This document shows, in pieces, positions 10,476-22,070 of a DNA stretch of 64,000 bases. The notes under the pieces are model-generated. The model was not told where the DNA came from and ran no database searches. It saw nothing but the letters and a program-made list of their open reading frames with translations. How positions within the stretch are numbered: the first letter of the stretch is position 1; every line of letters begins with the position of its first letter. Location of the stretch: contig CM077667.1 in assembly GCA_039707655.1 (NCBI GenBank), positions 64,509,628 through 64,573,627 on the forward strand, written 5' to 3'. A program made the translations under genes and the position numbers. This stretch comes from Elymus sibiricus. Taxonomy: Eukaryota; Streptophyta; Magnoliopsida; Poales; Poaceae.

Positions 10476-11466
10476 ATGGCTCAGGTGAATATATTGTCAT
10501 TTTCTCTCCCTTTTTTTTGTATGTTTTGCTTTCAGTCAATTCTCTTACCATGAAAGCTAATGTCCAACAATCGTTTTTTATGTTTTAGGATGCTATTGCA
10601 CTGAATGGACTGAATGGCGACCGTCATAGGCAGTTTCGTAGGTCTGTGATACCGATTCTTATGTATAAACGGGAAGGTGAAAATCCACATGAACTATTTT
10701 CTGTTATTTCGGGCATAGTCACTGTCTCTGGTGGAGGGTTTTGCCACATAATAGCATACCGTGGATTACTTGCTCCCCCAAAGGCAGAGGCACACAAGTA
10801 CAGATACGAAGTTGTTTTTGCCAATGATATGAGGGTAGGCCTTGAACACCTTGATGTGGAAAGACATGGTTTTTTGGCTGGTTTCTATTGTTATGTTCCT
10901 GTTGGAACTGTAGATGCTGTTCACTTTGGTATTCAAACTAGGAGGAACCAAAAACTTAAGATGTATGGATATCAGATTGATGATGTATCAGGGCGATTAC
11001 AAAATGATCTAACTGATGGCTATGTGACGTAAGTTTTTTGCACAATGTAATTGAATTGTCAATGTTTTGTTTTTGTTTCTATTCTAATATTTCTGTAAAC
11101 AGTCATGTAGAGGAAGAATTTCAAGAGTTCAGACATGATTGTACACCTTCGCTTTTTTCTCGAAGTGGATCACCTGTTTTCAATGAGCAAAGGCAACTCG
11201 TCGGTATATCTTTTAAGGATATTGGTGTAACTAAAGCCTTGGATATTGCGTATATAACTTCCACCCTTCCAAGATTTTGTGGAGGACAGGATAACATGGT
11301 AATGTGTTTTCTGGTATCAATATAATGTAATCTTCTGTTGGTTGCAATGCTTATTCTTGTTTCTTTATGTTTTGTTTAGCCTATGTCAGATGTCTTACAA
11401 CGTATTAGACTTCTTGGCGAACAAAAATTTGCTCCGCCTGAGGATCTGGAGGCTTCTTCACCCTGA
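10476..11466 (+). CDS. Trypsin-like serine protease-like protein, four exons, 243 aa
   Basis: Exons fit GT-AG rules and keep one frame: 10476-10484 (Met-Ala-Gln), 10589-11028, 11103-11298 and 11380-11466, ending ASSP-stop. The third exon carries SRSGSPVFNEQRQLVGISF, the Gly-x-Ser-Gly-Ser-Pro plus LVGI signature around the nucleophilic serine of trypsin/HtrA-fold proteases. Residues 30-140 contain ISGIVTVSGGGFCHII and CYVPVGTVDAVHFG strands of that kind, but I cannot place a catalytic His or Asp, so activity is doubtful. No signal peptide is evident. The start is chosen because the 9-nt first exon splices in frame and a UTR acceptor precedes it. The 3'UTR has its own intron. It converges on the other trypsin-like gene at 13196-15915. 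Gene reality is fairly sure; function is inferred from one motif. Confidence 0.7.
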
Positions 11467-11815
11467 GAATCATATGACTTGATGGGTAAGGCATACCACT
11501 GTCATTCCAGCATGCATAATCTCTTACGATTGCCTTATTTTGACATTGCGTAATCATCATCTTGCAGCGCCGCTGTGTGAACTTGGAAGGAAGGCAAGGC
11601 AGCCGGAGGATTGTTGTCGGTTTCTTACGTAGCTTTAGCTTCTCCTTTACTGTTTCTAGTAGTCTATCCGTTTAAACTGTATGTAGCATCTGGTTGGTGT
11701 TGTTTCGCTGCAAGCTCCTTCACTATATGTAACTATGTGCTCTGCTGTGGTCCAAACTTATGTAGTAGCAGGGCATTATTGATCCAATCTGATATAACAG
11801 TGTGACATTTTGTTA
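11467..11815 (+). other. Probable 3'UTR with an intron
   Basis: After the stop, GATG|GTAAGG (donor at 11486) and CTTGCAG|CGCC (exon resumes 11568) form a good intron in the 3'UTR. The exact polyadenylation site cannot be set. The ORF 11611-11805 has no recognisable content. Confidence 0.45.
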
Positions 11816-13195
11816 CTTGGTTGATTGTGAAGTGAGATTATCCAATCAAGATGAGCTATGATCCAGCTTCTCCTCTCCTTGTGATCCATTTATAGTTTTG
11901 TAGTTGTTTCCTTTCCCACTTATGTGGATGTCTGAATTCTCTGTCATTCTACATACCTGGTTAGCTATAGGCTTTCCATTACACATACCCCTGGTGGTGC
12001 TTAGGTTTTATCGTCTTTCTTAAAGAAAGAAAAAGACTGAAAATAGACATAGACATGAGACACGCATGTAACACAGCTCACATGTCCATCATATAATTTA
12101 TCTCGGTATGTTGAGCTGACTTGGGCAACCAGTGGTTTGGCTGTGAGCCGGTGTGACTGAATGCATAGTTCTGTCAGAGTAAGTGCAGAACCAGTGCTCT
12201 AGATCGTCAGATCTGATATCATTTTCATAGATGCTGAAGAAGTGCGGAGAATTCTTTTGAGTTGCGGTTCTGATGATTTTGTTGTCGAAACAGAGCGCAC
12301 GCTAACTGACTGGGTGTTGCGTGAAGTTAGAAAGGTGCCGATTGCCCGATGTGGAAGAAAAATTTCGGGTTTGCAGTATTCCCACAAAAATATTTTGTAC
12401 GAGTAAGTGTTGAAAATCCACAAGCGCAGTTCAAATGCTTTTATTGCTGAAATGGATGCTACTCAAAAATGTTATCCGACTGGGTGTTGAAACACGTTGA
12501 GGAGGCGTTGATCACCGGATACGTAACGAAAATACCAAAAGTAAAATATTTCTGGTTCCATTCATGTGATAGGAAACACAGTAGGCATACATAGAAAAGC
12601 AGCCGGCAAATAGAGTAGGTTGGCGTGTGGGGCAGATGAAGAAACTGTCTTCCATCCTTTGTCTACACGCCCAGGGTATCAGATCTTTCTGCCAAGCGAT
12701 CATCCCCTAACTATGGCATACACTAAGGCAGCTGACAAAGCACCCAACCAAAATGAACAAGAGCTGGACCGAAGTGCTTAAAAGTTAATGCTGATGAAGC
12801 CTATTTGGTTCCATGCTTGAGCACAGCAGAATGGAGCTACCGTCTCCTGCTACTCAACTTGGCCTCCAAAATAATCTGATTGCCAGGATATGCAGATCAC
12901 CAACCTAGTCGTTGGGGTCAGACTTGTGCCTTAAAATCACAACCACATCTGCAAACAAACTTGGTACCAAAAAATACGAGTCTCCCCAACCATCTCTTAA
13001 CGGCTCTAGTTCAGCCCTAGTACAGACAGGTCCATCACATCAAGAGGCGTACGTTCGTAAGCTAGTATCTCAGGCTTCAGATTAGGCAAGTTACAAACAC
13101 GTCATACTTGCTAGACAGGATCAGCTTGTGCTTCAACTGGATCACCAGCTTGAGGACAAGATAGGCACACATGCATCGAGATGGACTTCATCAGG
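11816..13195. other. Intergenic space between convergent genes
   Basis: Low-repeat sequence of mixed composition with no recognisable protein on either strand. The right part probably holds the 3'UTR of the - strand gene. A CGACTGGGTGTTG phrase occurs with variation at about 12305 and 12477. Confidence 0.4.
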
Positions 13196-13352
13196 TTAGA
13201 ATAGTTGCCGCTGCCGCTGATACATAATTTCTTCTTCCACATCTATTCCTTCCTCAAGCTCGTGCCACTTCGGATAGCACCAAAATGGCTGAGGCACCGG
13301 CCATCTGTCCAGAGTAAAACATAAATATATAAGCTGCTAAATAATACTCATA

Positions 13353-13403
<51 letters not shown>

Positions 13404-15915
13404 GCAAGCAATGTTATTGAATGTGTAGTGAATAAACAATACCTGTTTGGGCTATCATCATCGTCTCTAGCAACAGTCCTACAAACAGGCCGAAAATAGT
13501 TTTACGTACAAGAACAAACACATGCGTGTGAGGATAAGATCAAAACCACGCAACATCAGTTCACTACTTCATATGTCTGAACAATAAGAGGCGAAATGGT
13601 TCAACCGCAAAAGCAAATTGGGATTTAAGAACTAGCATGAGTTCCAAATTTAAAGTGACCTGAAAATAACAACCAAAACCAACCCATATTTACCATTATA
13701 ATTCCAGATTAGAGTGATGCCATGAGACATACGATACGATACTTCCATAATCACAAATGTACGTACAATCAGACATGCTCAACTGTCAGCCACAACCACA
13801 GGACGGTCTTTATCATACCAGTGTCATATGTTATTTATCTTTTTCTTTAAGCTCTGGACAGTGGGGAGAACTCCCCACTGACTTTGTATTAAGCAAACCC
13901 AAAAGTTACAGCCAGAAGTATTTACATGTTATGGGATGGGGGTGGGGGGAGTGTGAAGATGAAACAAAAGTGGAAAAGAAGGAAACAATACAACTGGGTC
14001 CTAAACAGAAGCAGCCAAATTAATGTGCTCAGTATAAGAAGATCAAATTGGTAACAAATGTCCTATAGAGGCTACTAAACTTCCTCAAGATTGAATATTA
14101 TGCACATGCAAGAGTCAAGACACGTGCATACTGTACAAAAAATTACATAAATATAGAAAGCATACCCTTGTGCATCGAAATTCTTCAAGACTTTTAGAAT
14201 TATATTCACTGGTATGTATGGAGCCTCTTCCAAGCCATAGAGGTTCATGCCAATAAAATTTCCATCAAGATCAATAAGAGGCCCTCCAATCCCAGCCTAG
14301 CACACACACAAAAGTAACGAATAGGAAAAGACAGTATTTGTAAGCCATACAGATGTGATGATGGATTTAATTACTCATTCTGATGCAAAGACACAGCGTA
14401 CCTTGGTGATTTTACAGGTGGAAATCTTAAGCTCTTTGCAACCAAGCTTACTTGGTTTGTCAATCACAATCCCACTTGTGGCCATTAATTTGCCTGATTG
14501 GTAGACACGCCCTATAGCTACCACCTCCTTCTGAGGTTTAATTAGCATCTGGTTATCGATTTGTGCTGTCTGAGTACAGCAGAAATTCTTGATGTGGACT
14601 ACGGCAATGTTATAATGTAGACTGTAATATTGCAATGTCCCTCTGGTATGACGATTATCTGGAAGGCACACTACAATCTGCAATTAATGATATGGTAAGA
14701 CTAAACCAGTGATATCATGAATAAGTAGAAGGGGCAATTAAACAATTATTAGCAGAGTAACAACCTTAAGGTTATCAGCAACCTTGTTTTCATTGTCAGA
14801 AGTTCTAACCAAACTTGCCGAGGTCAGAACTCTTGTGGTGGACCCATTGCAGTCTATGAATACGCCCGTGCAAGCAAAACACCTTGTTTTTCCTACAAGA
14901 GTAATGACTGATATTTTAGTGAAGAAATTGGAAGTAAACGAGCTTATAGTGAATAAAATTACCAATGAATGAAGCCAATGTGACAACACTTTGAGACATA
15001 TTTGAAGCAACGTTTCTTTCGAGTTCACTCCAGATATCTTCACTAAATTTCTCTTCAAAATTGTTAAGCAAACGATTGCCCACTGGCAAAAGCAATAAAG
15101 ATGCAGTAGTGGAAGGGAGCTGGAGAAACCAGTCAGATGACAGATGTTCCAACAGAAAAGAGTAAATATCAAAAGGACACGAATGAACTCACCATCATTC
15201 CAAACTGGGAGGGGATAACCATTGGACCTCAGCTCTTTTTTTGTAGCAACGCCTGAATTTTGCAACATAGTTAAGTGATTGATGACCCCATGTATAATGA
15301 TGGTCAGGAAAACTGCAAGCAACGACTCACCAGAATAAGGATAACTCGGCCGCCCAGAACATAAAGACTTCCGCTCTAATAATAATCTATCCATGAGTCC
15401 TGGTGCCACAGGGGTGAAACATTAATGACTGTGACCAATGATCAATAGTTAACATTAAAAGTGACCCAACCTGGTTGACATTCTGGATCACAGAGAGTAC
15501 ATATGGAAGGTTTCTGATCCTTAAGTTTCTCTCCCTTCCTTGAGCTGACTAAAATGGAGAAGATTGGAGAAGGGAAATAAGCAGAATTTAGAACACTAAA
15601 AAGCAGTATGAAGGAAATGAGTATATTCTCATATTCATATACTACACTGAAGTACTTAGAATGAACTAATTGATTAGCATATCATGTATGTTAGCATGAT
15701 AATAGGTGCAGCCATAAAACTAAGTATGTAGCCAGATTCTACAAATGATTGTTGAAAATTAACATTGGAGGTGACTCTGGGGAGGAATTGCCTGATGATG
15801 TGATGATTGCGCACAATTTAACAATATCAAGGTGCTTTTCTCACCTTCTGAATCAGGCTTACAAGGTCTGGGAAATATTTCAATTTTACTACCAGGTCCT
15901 TTCTTATCTGTAGCC
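13196..15915 (-). CDS. Trypsin/HtrA-fold protein with substituted catalytic triad; 5' end missing
   Basis: Ten exons join in one frame, giving 358 residues: 15845-15915, 15471-15548, 15331-15399, 15193-15252, 14963-15082, 14765-14892, 14402-14677, 14166-14296, 13443-13478 and 13196-13304 (stop TAA). In order, the protein has a CTLCDPEC cluster, a LPVWND segment, EEKFSEDIWSELERNV, then the protease-like core CFACTGVFIDCNG, TRVLTSASLV, LHYNIAVVHIK, GRVYQSGKLMATSG, ITKAGIGGPLIDLDGNFIGM, and a tail RWPVPQPFWCYPKW. By position against HtrA/trypsin, the His of LTxxH reads Ser (LTSAS), the Asp before IAV reads Asn, and the Ser of GNSGGPL reads Ile (AGIGGPL). This looks like a pseudo-enzyme of the trypsin-like peptidase family, which I recall as expanded in grasses. 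No start codon was found for the first visible exon, and a truncated retrotransposon begins at 16122, so exon 1 is remote or lost. The first two exons are the least certain. Confidence 0.75.
13351..13397. repeat. (TA)n microsatellite in an intron
   Basis: This is a TA dinucleotide run with one interrupting CA. It lies in the intron between the last two exons of the - strand trypsin-like gene. Confidence 0.9.
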
Positions 15916-16121
15916 CTGCAGCAGAATGCGATAACCTCATTGGAGTAATAGAGAAATCAACAAAAGTAAACATGAATGATATGTACGCATGGATACCAAA
16001 CAATACAAACTTCAATGTTTAAAAGAGCCAAATCAGGAAACTTGTTGATTGGGGTCAGATTGCACTAAACAACAATACAATGGGGAAAAACCTAAAACCT
16101 AAATATTTATTGTGTTTGATT
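15916..16121 (-). other. Residual upstream flank of the pseudo-protease gene
   Basis: About 200 bp separate the first visible exon from the truncated LTR. No in-frame start codon with a splice donor was recognised. Confidence 0.4.
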
Positions 16122-17296
16122 ACTAGTGGCTTCTCTCATGAGTATAGCGCACGGTGGGTGAACAAATTACTGTTGGGCAATTGATAGAATATCAAATAAT
16201 CATGACGATATCCAGACAATGATCATTATATAGGCATCATGTCCAAGACAAGTAGACCGCAATGATTCTGCATCTACTTCTATTAGTCCACACATCGACC
16301 GCTATCCAGCATGCATCTAGTGTATTAAGTACATGGAGAAACGGAGTAATGCAATAAGAACGGTGACATGATGTAGACAAGATCTATTCATGTAGGAATA
16401 GACCCCATCTTGTTATCCTTAATGGCAACGATACATGCGTGTCTTGCTGCCCCTTCTGTCACTGGGAAAGAACACCGCAAGATCGAAACCATCACAAAGA
16501 ACCTCTTCCCATGGCAAGAAAAATCGATCTAGTTGGCCTAACTAAACAAAAGATTCGAAGAAGAAATACGAGGCTATAAGCAATCATGCAAATAAGAGAT
16601 CAAAGAAGACTCAAATCATATTCATGGATAGAAACTGATTATGAACTCAAAATTCACCGGATCCCAACAAACACATCGCAAAAGTCATTACATCAAATAG
16701 ATCTCCAATAGACCATTGTATTGAGAATCATAGAGAGAGAGGAAGCCATCTAGCTACTGCCTACGGACCCGTAGGTCTATGGTGGACTACTCACGCATCA
16801 TCGGAGAGGCACCTATGAAGAAGATGAACCCCTCCGTGATGGTGTTAGATTGGATCTCGAGGTTCTGGAACTTGCGGTGGCTGGAATTGTGTTTCGTCGA
16901 CTCCCCTAGGGTTTTCTGAATATTTGGGAATTTATAGACTCGATAGTTGGTTGAGGGGAGTCCCGAGGTGCCCACCCTCTACCAGGCCGCGCCAGGGGCC
17001 TCTGGCGCGCCCTGGTGGAGGGTGGCCACCCTGGCCCCCTCTTCTGGTGATCTTTGGCCAATCTTGTTCCTTCTGGTCCATAAAAATTCTCCAAAAATCA
17101 CCGCAGCATTTGGGCTTCGTTTGGTACTGATTTTCTGCGAAGTAAAAAACAAGCAAAAACAGCAACTGGCACTTTGGCACTATGTCAATAGGTTAGTCCC
17201 AAAAAATAATATAAAGTTGCTATAAAATGATTGTAAAACATCCAAGATTGATAATATAACAACATGGAACAAGCAAAAATTATAGATACGTTGGAG
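16122..17296 (-). repeat. Element 1 3' LTR, truncated at both edges
   Basis: This matches 20909-22060 closely (for example ACTAGTGGCTTCTCTCATGA at the left). The outer ~390 bp are missing at 16122. At the inner edge, GTTGGAG joins directly to TAGGTAAATG, deleting the LTR start, the polypurine tract and about 41 bp in all when compared with 39054-39110. Confidence 0.85.
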
Positions 17297-19752
17297 TAGG
17301 TAAATGATAAAAACAGAATTTTTGATGTGGAATGCTGCCTAACATGTTCATCATATATTCTTTTCTTTATAGCATGGACATTTGGACTTTTCATATGGTT
17401 CAAAGCAATAATCTAGTTGACATGAAAACTTTAATACTCAAGCATATCAACAAGCAACCATGTCTTTCAAAATATCAACGCTAAAGCAAGTTATCCCTAG
17501 CCCATCATGCTCAATCATTGACCCATTCACAATACACACTCAAATATTAGCTACACCTAATGCTCAAGTATGATCATAGTGCCCCCTAGTTGGTGCTTTA
17601 TAAGAGAAGATGGAGACTCAAATTGAAAAAATAAAAATTGCATAAAGTAAATACATAGGCCCTTCGCAGAGGGAAGTAGGGATTTGTAGAGGTGCCAGAT
17701 CTCAAGTGTTTAAATTGATAGAGAAAAATATTTTGAGTGCTATGCCTTTCCTGTCAACGAAAATGACCGAGAGATTTCAATATCTTTCCACACTAGATGC
17801 ATCATAGGCGGTTCCCAAACAGAAAATAAAGTTTATTCCTTTTTCCACCATACTTTCACTTTCCATGGCTAGCCGAATCCACGGTTGCCTTCCATACCAA
17901 CACTTTCCAAGGAATTTATTATTTGCCAACATAAAGTAAATTTCTTTTCTTTTTCATTTCATTTCGGGAATGGGCATCCCTATTACCGCCATACTCTCGT
18001 GCAATGACAAGTGAATAAACACTCATCTTGAGAATAACACATCTAGCATGGAAAAATATCGGTCACCCCCTACCGTTTCATGAGCGATACGAGCACACAA
18101 AAAGGAAAAAATATTTTGAAAATTAGAGATGGCACATACAAATTTGCTTGGAACGGCATGGAAATACCGTATATAGGTAGGTATAGTGGACTCATATGGC
18201 AAAACTGGTTTCAAGGATTTTGGATGCACAAGTAGTATTTCTACTTAGTACAAGTGAAGGCTAGCAAATAGATTGGGAAGCATCCAACTAAGAAACGAAA
18301 AATCATATAAGCGAGCATTAAGCATAACTAACACTGAATAATGCACCATAAGTAGGATGTAATTTTGTAGCACAACTATTGACTTTCGTGCTTGCATAGG
18401 GAATCGCAAACCTTAACACCAATATTCTTACTAAGCATAATTACTCATCAACATAACTCACATATCACTATTGTCATGTCTCAAAACTATTACAAAGAAT
18501 TAAGTTTAATTTGTCCAATGATCTTCATGAAAGTTTTTATTATATCCCTCTTGAATATCTATCACTTTGGGACTAGTTTCATATATTGCAATTGCTTTTG
18601 ACAAGCTCACATTGATATAAGTGAAGAACATGAGCATACAAGTTTCATCTCTCAAAATAATATAAGTGAGGCATGAGAGGATTTCTTCAAAATTAATAAC
18701 TCTAAAATTAATATAAGTGAAGCATGACAGCATTTCTTCAAACATGTGAAAGCACGTCGTGCTCAAAAAGATATAAGTGAAGCACTAAAGCAATTCCTTT
18801 GCTCAATAGTTTTAAGTGAAGCATAAAGAGCAATTCTAACAAATCATAGCATATTTTGGCTCTCTCAAATAGGTGTGTCCAGCAAGGATACTAATGAAAA
18901 TGCAAAAAGAAAAACAAGCAAAGATACAAGACGCTCCAAGCAAAACTCATGATATGTGACCAATAAAAATATAGTTCCAAGTAGTATACCGATGGTTGTT
19001 AGAAGAAAGAGGGAATGCCACTCGGGGCATCCCCAAGCGTAGTTGCTTGTTACTATTTGGATATTAACTTGGGGTGCTGTAGCATCCCCAAGCTTTGGCT
19101 CTTCTAACTCCTTATTCCTTCATCCACCGTGATCTCAAACAAAACTTGGAAACTTCAATCACACAAAACTTGACAAAATTCTCGTGAGATCCGTTCGTAT
19201 AATAAAGCAAATTACCACTTTAGGTACTATTGTAAACACATTCATATTTTATTATTGCATTATACCTATTGTATTCTAACTTTACCATGACTTATACCTC
19301 CCGATACAAGCCATAGATTCATCAAAACAAGCACACAATGCAATGAAAACAGAATCTGTTTCAGACAGAACAGTCTGTAGTAATCTGTACTCTACCCATA
19401 CTTCTGGAACTCTAAAAATTCTGAAAAAATAGGACAACGTAAAGAATTTGTATAGAAATTCTGTGTTAAAGTTTAAGCTCAATATCACATTCCAGTAAAA
19501 AATGAAAATTCATGCACTGGGAACAAAGTTTCTGTTTCAGATTCATCATTGTTTCTACTCATCTTATGGATCATCCTAAAGGCATTACTTGGCACAAACA
19601 CTAAACAAAACATAAAAACACAATCATAACCGAAGCATAATTGTGCAAAACACTCAAAAACAGAAAGCAAAAGATAAAAATAATTTATTCATTGGGTTTC
19701 CTCCCAACAAGCGCTATCGTTTTACGCCCCTAGCTAGGCATAACTCATAGAT

Positions 19753-20313
19753 TCAAGTATTGTCATCTTTAGTTTTTGCCACTTTTATGAGGGCTTTCTC
19801 AAATCCAGGAGGTTCTTTATGCTTCCCCACATTTTCAGGAGAAGAAACCATCTTGAGATCTAAAATATCCAAACGCTTATTACAAAGATTAATCAAAGTG
19901 TTCATGCGATTCAAGTTTCCCCCAATATGTTTAAGAGGCTCATGAAATTTTTGCAACTCAACCAAATGTTTTTGTAAATCACCCAATTTGTCTAGAAGTT
20001 GAACCCCTTCTTGTGTGTGAGAGGGAACCTTTTTGGGTGGAGGAACTCCCAATATCCCTTCTAAAATTTCATAAGCATTGTTGGGATCAAGTTCAGTAAA
20101 GTTCCCTTTAGCGGCAAAATCCAAGAGTTGTCTATGATGCAAAGTTAATCCTATATAAAAATTTCGAAGTAAAACCTTTGCATCTCCCTTTAGATTACAA
20201 ATAAGATATGACTCCATTAATCAATATCAAGCATCTTTGAGATTTTCCCCTTGTTTTTGTTTGAAGTATAGAACTTCAAAATCTGGTGACAAGGGGGTAG
20301 TGATGCTAGTCAT
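19753..20313 (-). pseudogene. Gypsy gag fragment with in-frame stops
   Basis: The likely start is ATG at 20313 (MTSITTPLSPDFEVLY), about 175 bp inside the primer site. The sequence continues through KQKQGENLKDA, then has two TGA codons close together where gag proteins of this type have tryptophan-containing sequence. It resumes in the same frame as LLRNFYIGLTLHHRQLLDFA and GNFTELDPNNAYEILEGI, a capsid-like block. A coiled-coil-like stretch with LGDLQKHLVELQKFH follows, and the ORF ends without a nucleocapsid zinc knuckle or protease. Gag would package the element's RNA. This copy cannot make a full protein. Confidence 0.65.
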
Positions 20314-20488
20314 AGTGAAGAGAGCGAACAAGAGATCTAGCGAGAAAAAGGAAAACGAAAAAGAGAGGGTGAATAAAACGGTAAATTTGTGAAGTGGGGG
20401 AGAGAAAAATGAGAGGCAAATGGCAAATAATTTAAATTGCAAGAAGATGAGATTTGTGATTAGGAACCTGGTAGATGAGATTGCTTCC

Positions 20489-20506
20489 TCCCCGGCAACG
20501 GCGCCA
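20489..20506 (-). other. tRNA-Asp primer binding site of element 1
   Basis: On the - strand it reads TGGCGCCGTTGCCGGGGA. This is the exact complement of the 3' end of plant tRNA-Asp (GTC), CCA included, as I know that tRNA. It sits 10 bp inside the 5' LTR. Confidence 0.8.
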
Positions 20507-20516
20507 GAAATTCCTT

Positions 20517-22070
20517 TGACGTGGCTTGAGACTGCGTCGGTATTTCCCCAAAGAGGAAGGGATGATGCAGCATAGCGACGGTAAGTATTTCCCTCAGTTA
20601 TGAAACCAAGGTATCAATCCGTAGAGGAAGATCATGCACCCACGTAAACAACACCTGCACACAAATAACAAATACTTGCAACCCGACGCGAAAGAGAGGT
20701 TGTCAAGCTCTCCACGATAATAAGATATATTAGGTAGTAATAGTTTTGGCAAATAGATCTCGCAAGAACACAAAATAAAATAAAGAGATAAAAAGTGCAG
20801 CAAGGTATTTTTGGGTTTTTGATTTTATAGATCTGAAAATAAAAAGTGCAAATAGTAGATCAGAAAGCAATATGTCGGAAAAGTAGACCCGGGGGCCGTA
20901 GGCTTCACTAGTGGCTTCTCTCATGAATATAGCGCACGGTGGGTGAATAAATAACTGTTGGGCAATTGATAGAAGATCAAATAATCATGACGATATCCAC
21001 GCAATGATAATTATATAGGCATCACGTCCAAGACAAGTAGACCGAAACGATTATGCATCTACTTCTATTAGTCCACACATCGACCGCTATCCAGCATGCA
21101 TCTAGTGTATTAAGTTCATGGAGAAACAGAGTAATGCAATAAGAATGGTGACATGATGTAGACAAGATCTATTCATGTAGGAACAGACCCCATCTTGTTA
21201 TCCTTAATGGCAACGATACATGCGTGTCTTGCTGCCCCTTCTGTCACTGGGAAAGAACACCGCAAGATCGAACCCATCACAAAGCACCTCTTCCCATGGC
21301 AAGAAAAATCGATCTAGTTGGCCTAACTAAACAAAAGATTCGAACAAGAAATAGGAGGCTATAAGTAATCATGCAAATAAGAGATCAAAGAAGACTCAAA
21401 TCATATTCATGGATAGAAACAGATCATGAACTCAAAATTCATCGGATCCCAACAAACACACCGCAAAAGTCATTACATCAAATAGATCTCCAAGAGACCA
21501 TTGTATTGAGAATCATAGAGAGAGAGGAAGCCATCTAGCTATTGCCTACGGACCCGTAGGTCTATGGTGGACTACTCACGCATCATCGGAGAGGCACCTA
21601 TGAAGAAGATGAAACCCTCGTGATGGTGTTAGATTGGATCTCGAGGTTCTGGAACTGGCGGCGGCTGGAATTTTGTTTCGTCAACTCCCCTAGGGTTTTC
21701 TGAATATTTGGGAATTTATAGGCTCGATAGTCGGTTGGGGAGAGTCCCGAGGTGCCCACCCTCTACCAGGCCGCGCTAGGGGCCTCTGGCGCGCCCTGGT
21801 GGAGGGTGGCCACCCTGGGCCCCCTCTTCTGGTGATCTTCGGCCCATCTTGTTCCTTCTGGTCCATAAATCCCCGCAGTGTTTGTGGGCTCCGTTTGGTA
21901 CTGATTTTCTGCGAAGTAAAAAACAAGCAAAAACAGCAACTGGCACTATGTCAATAGGTTAGTCCCAAAAAATGATATAAAGTTGCTATAAAATGATTGT
22001 AAAACATCCAAGATTGATAATATAACAGCATGGAACAAGCAAAAATTGTAGATACGTTGGAGACGTATCA
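20517..22070 (-). repeat. Element 1 5' LTR (1554 bp)
   Basis: It begins TGATACGTCTCCAACG on the - strand at 22070 and ends CACGTCA at 20517, next to the primer site. It has a GC-rich palindromic block (GGCGCGCC) at about 21770-21800 and a CCTATAAATTCC TATA-like site at about 21715. Confidence 0.85.

Larger units (their letters stand above)
16122..22070 (-). mobile_element. Gypsy-like LTR retrotransposon, one LTR truncated (element 1)
   Basis: The element reads on the - strand. The 5' LTR is 20517-22070, the primer site 20489-20506, the broken gag ORF 19753-20313, and the 3' LTR 16122-17296. The 3' LTR lacks about 390 bp at its outer end, so no target duplication can be paired; the right flank is GTCAA. 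No pol domains were found, so this is a non-autonomous or internally deleted element. Internal landmarks shared with the elements at 25502 and 37434 are the TATAAGTGAAGCA array (18600-18830), the GGCATCCCC hairpin block (19020-19095) and the ACAGTCTGT block (19330-19550). The right end lies in a Copia pol fragment. Confidence 0.85.
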
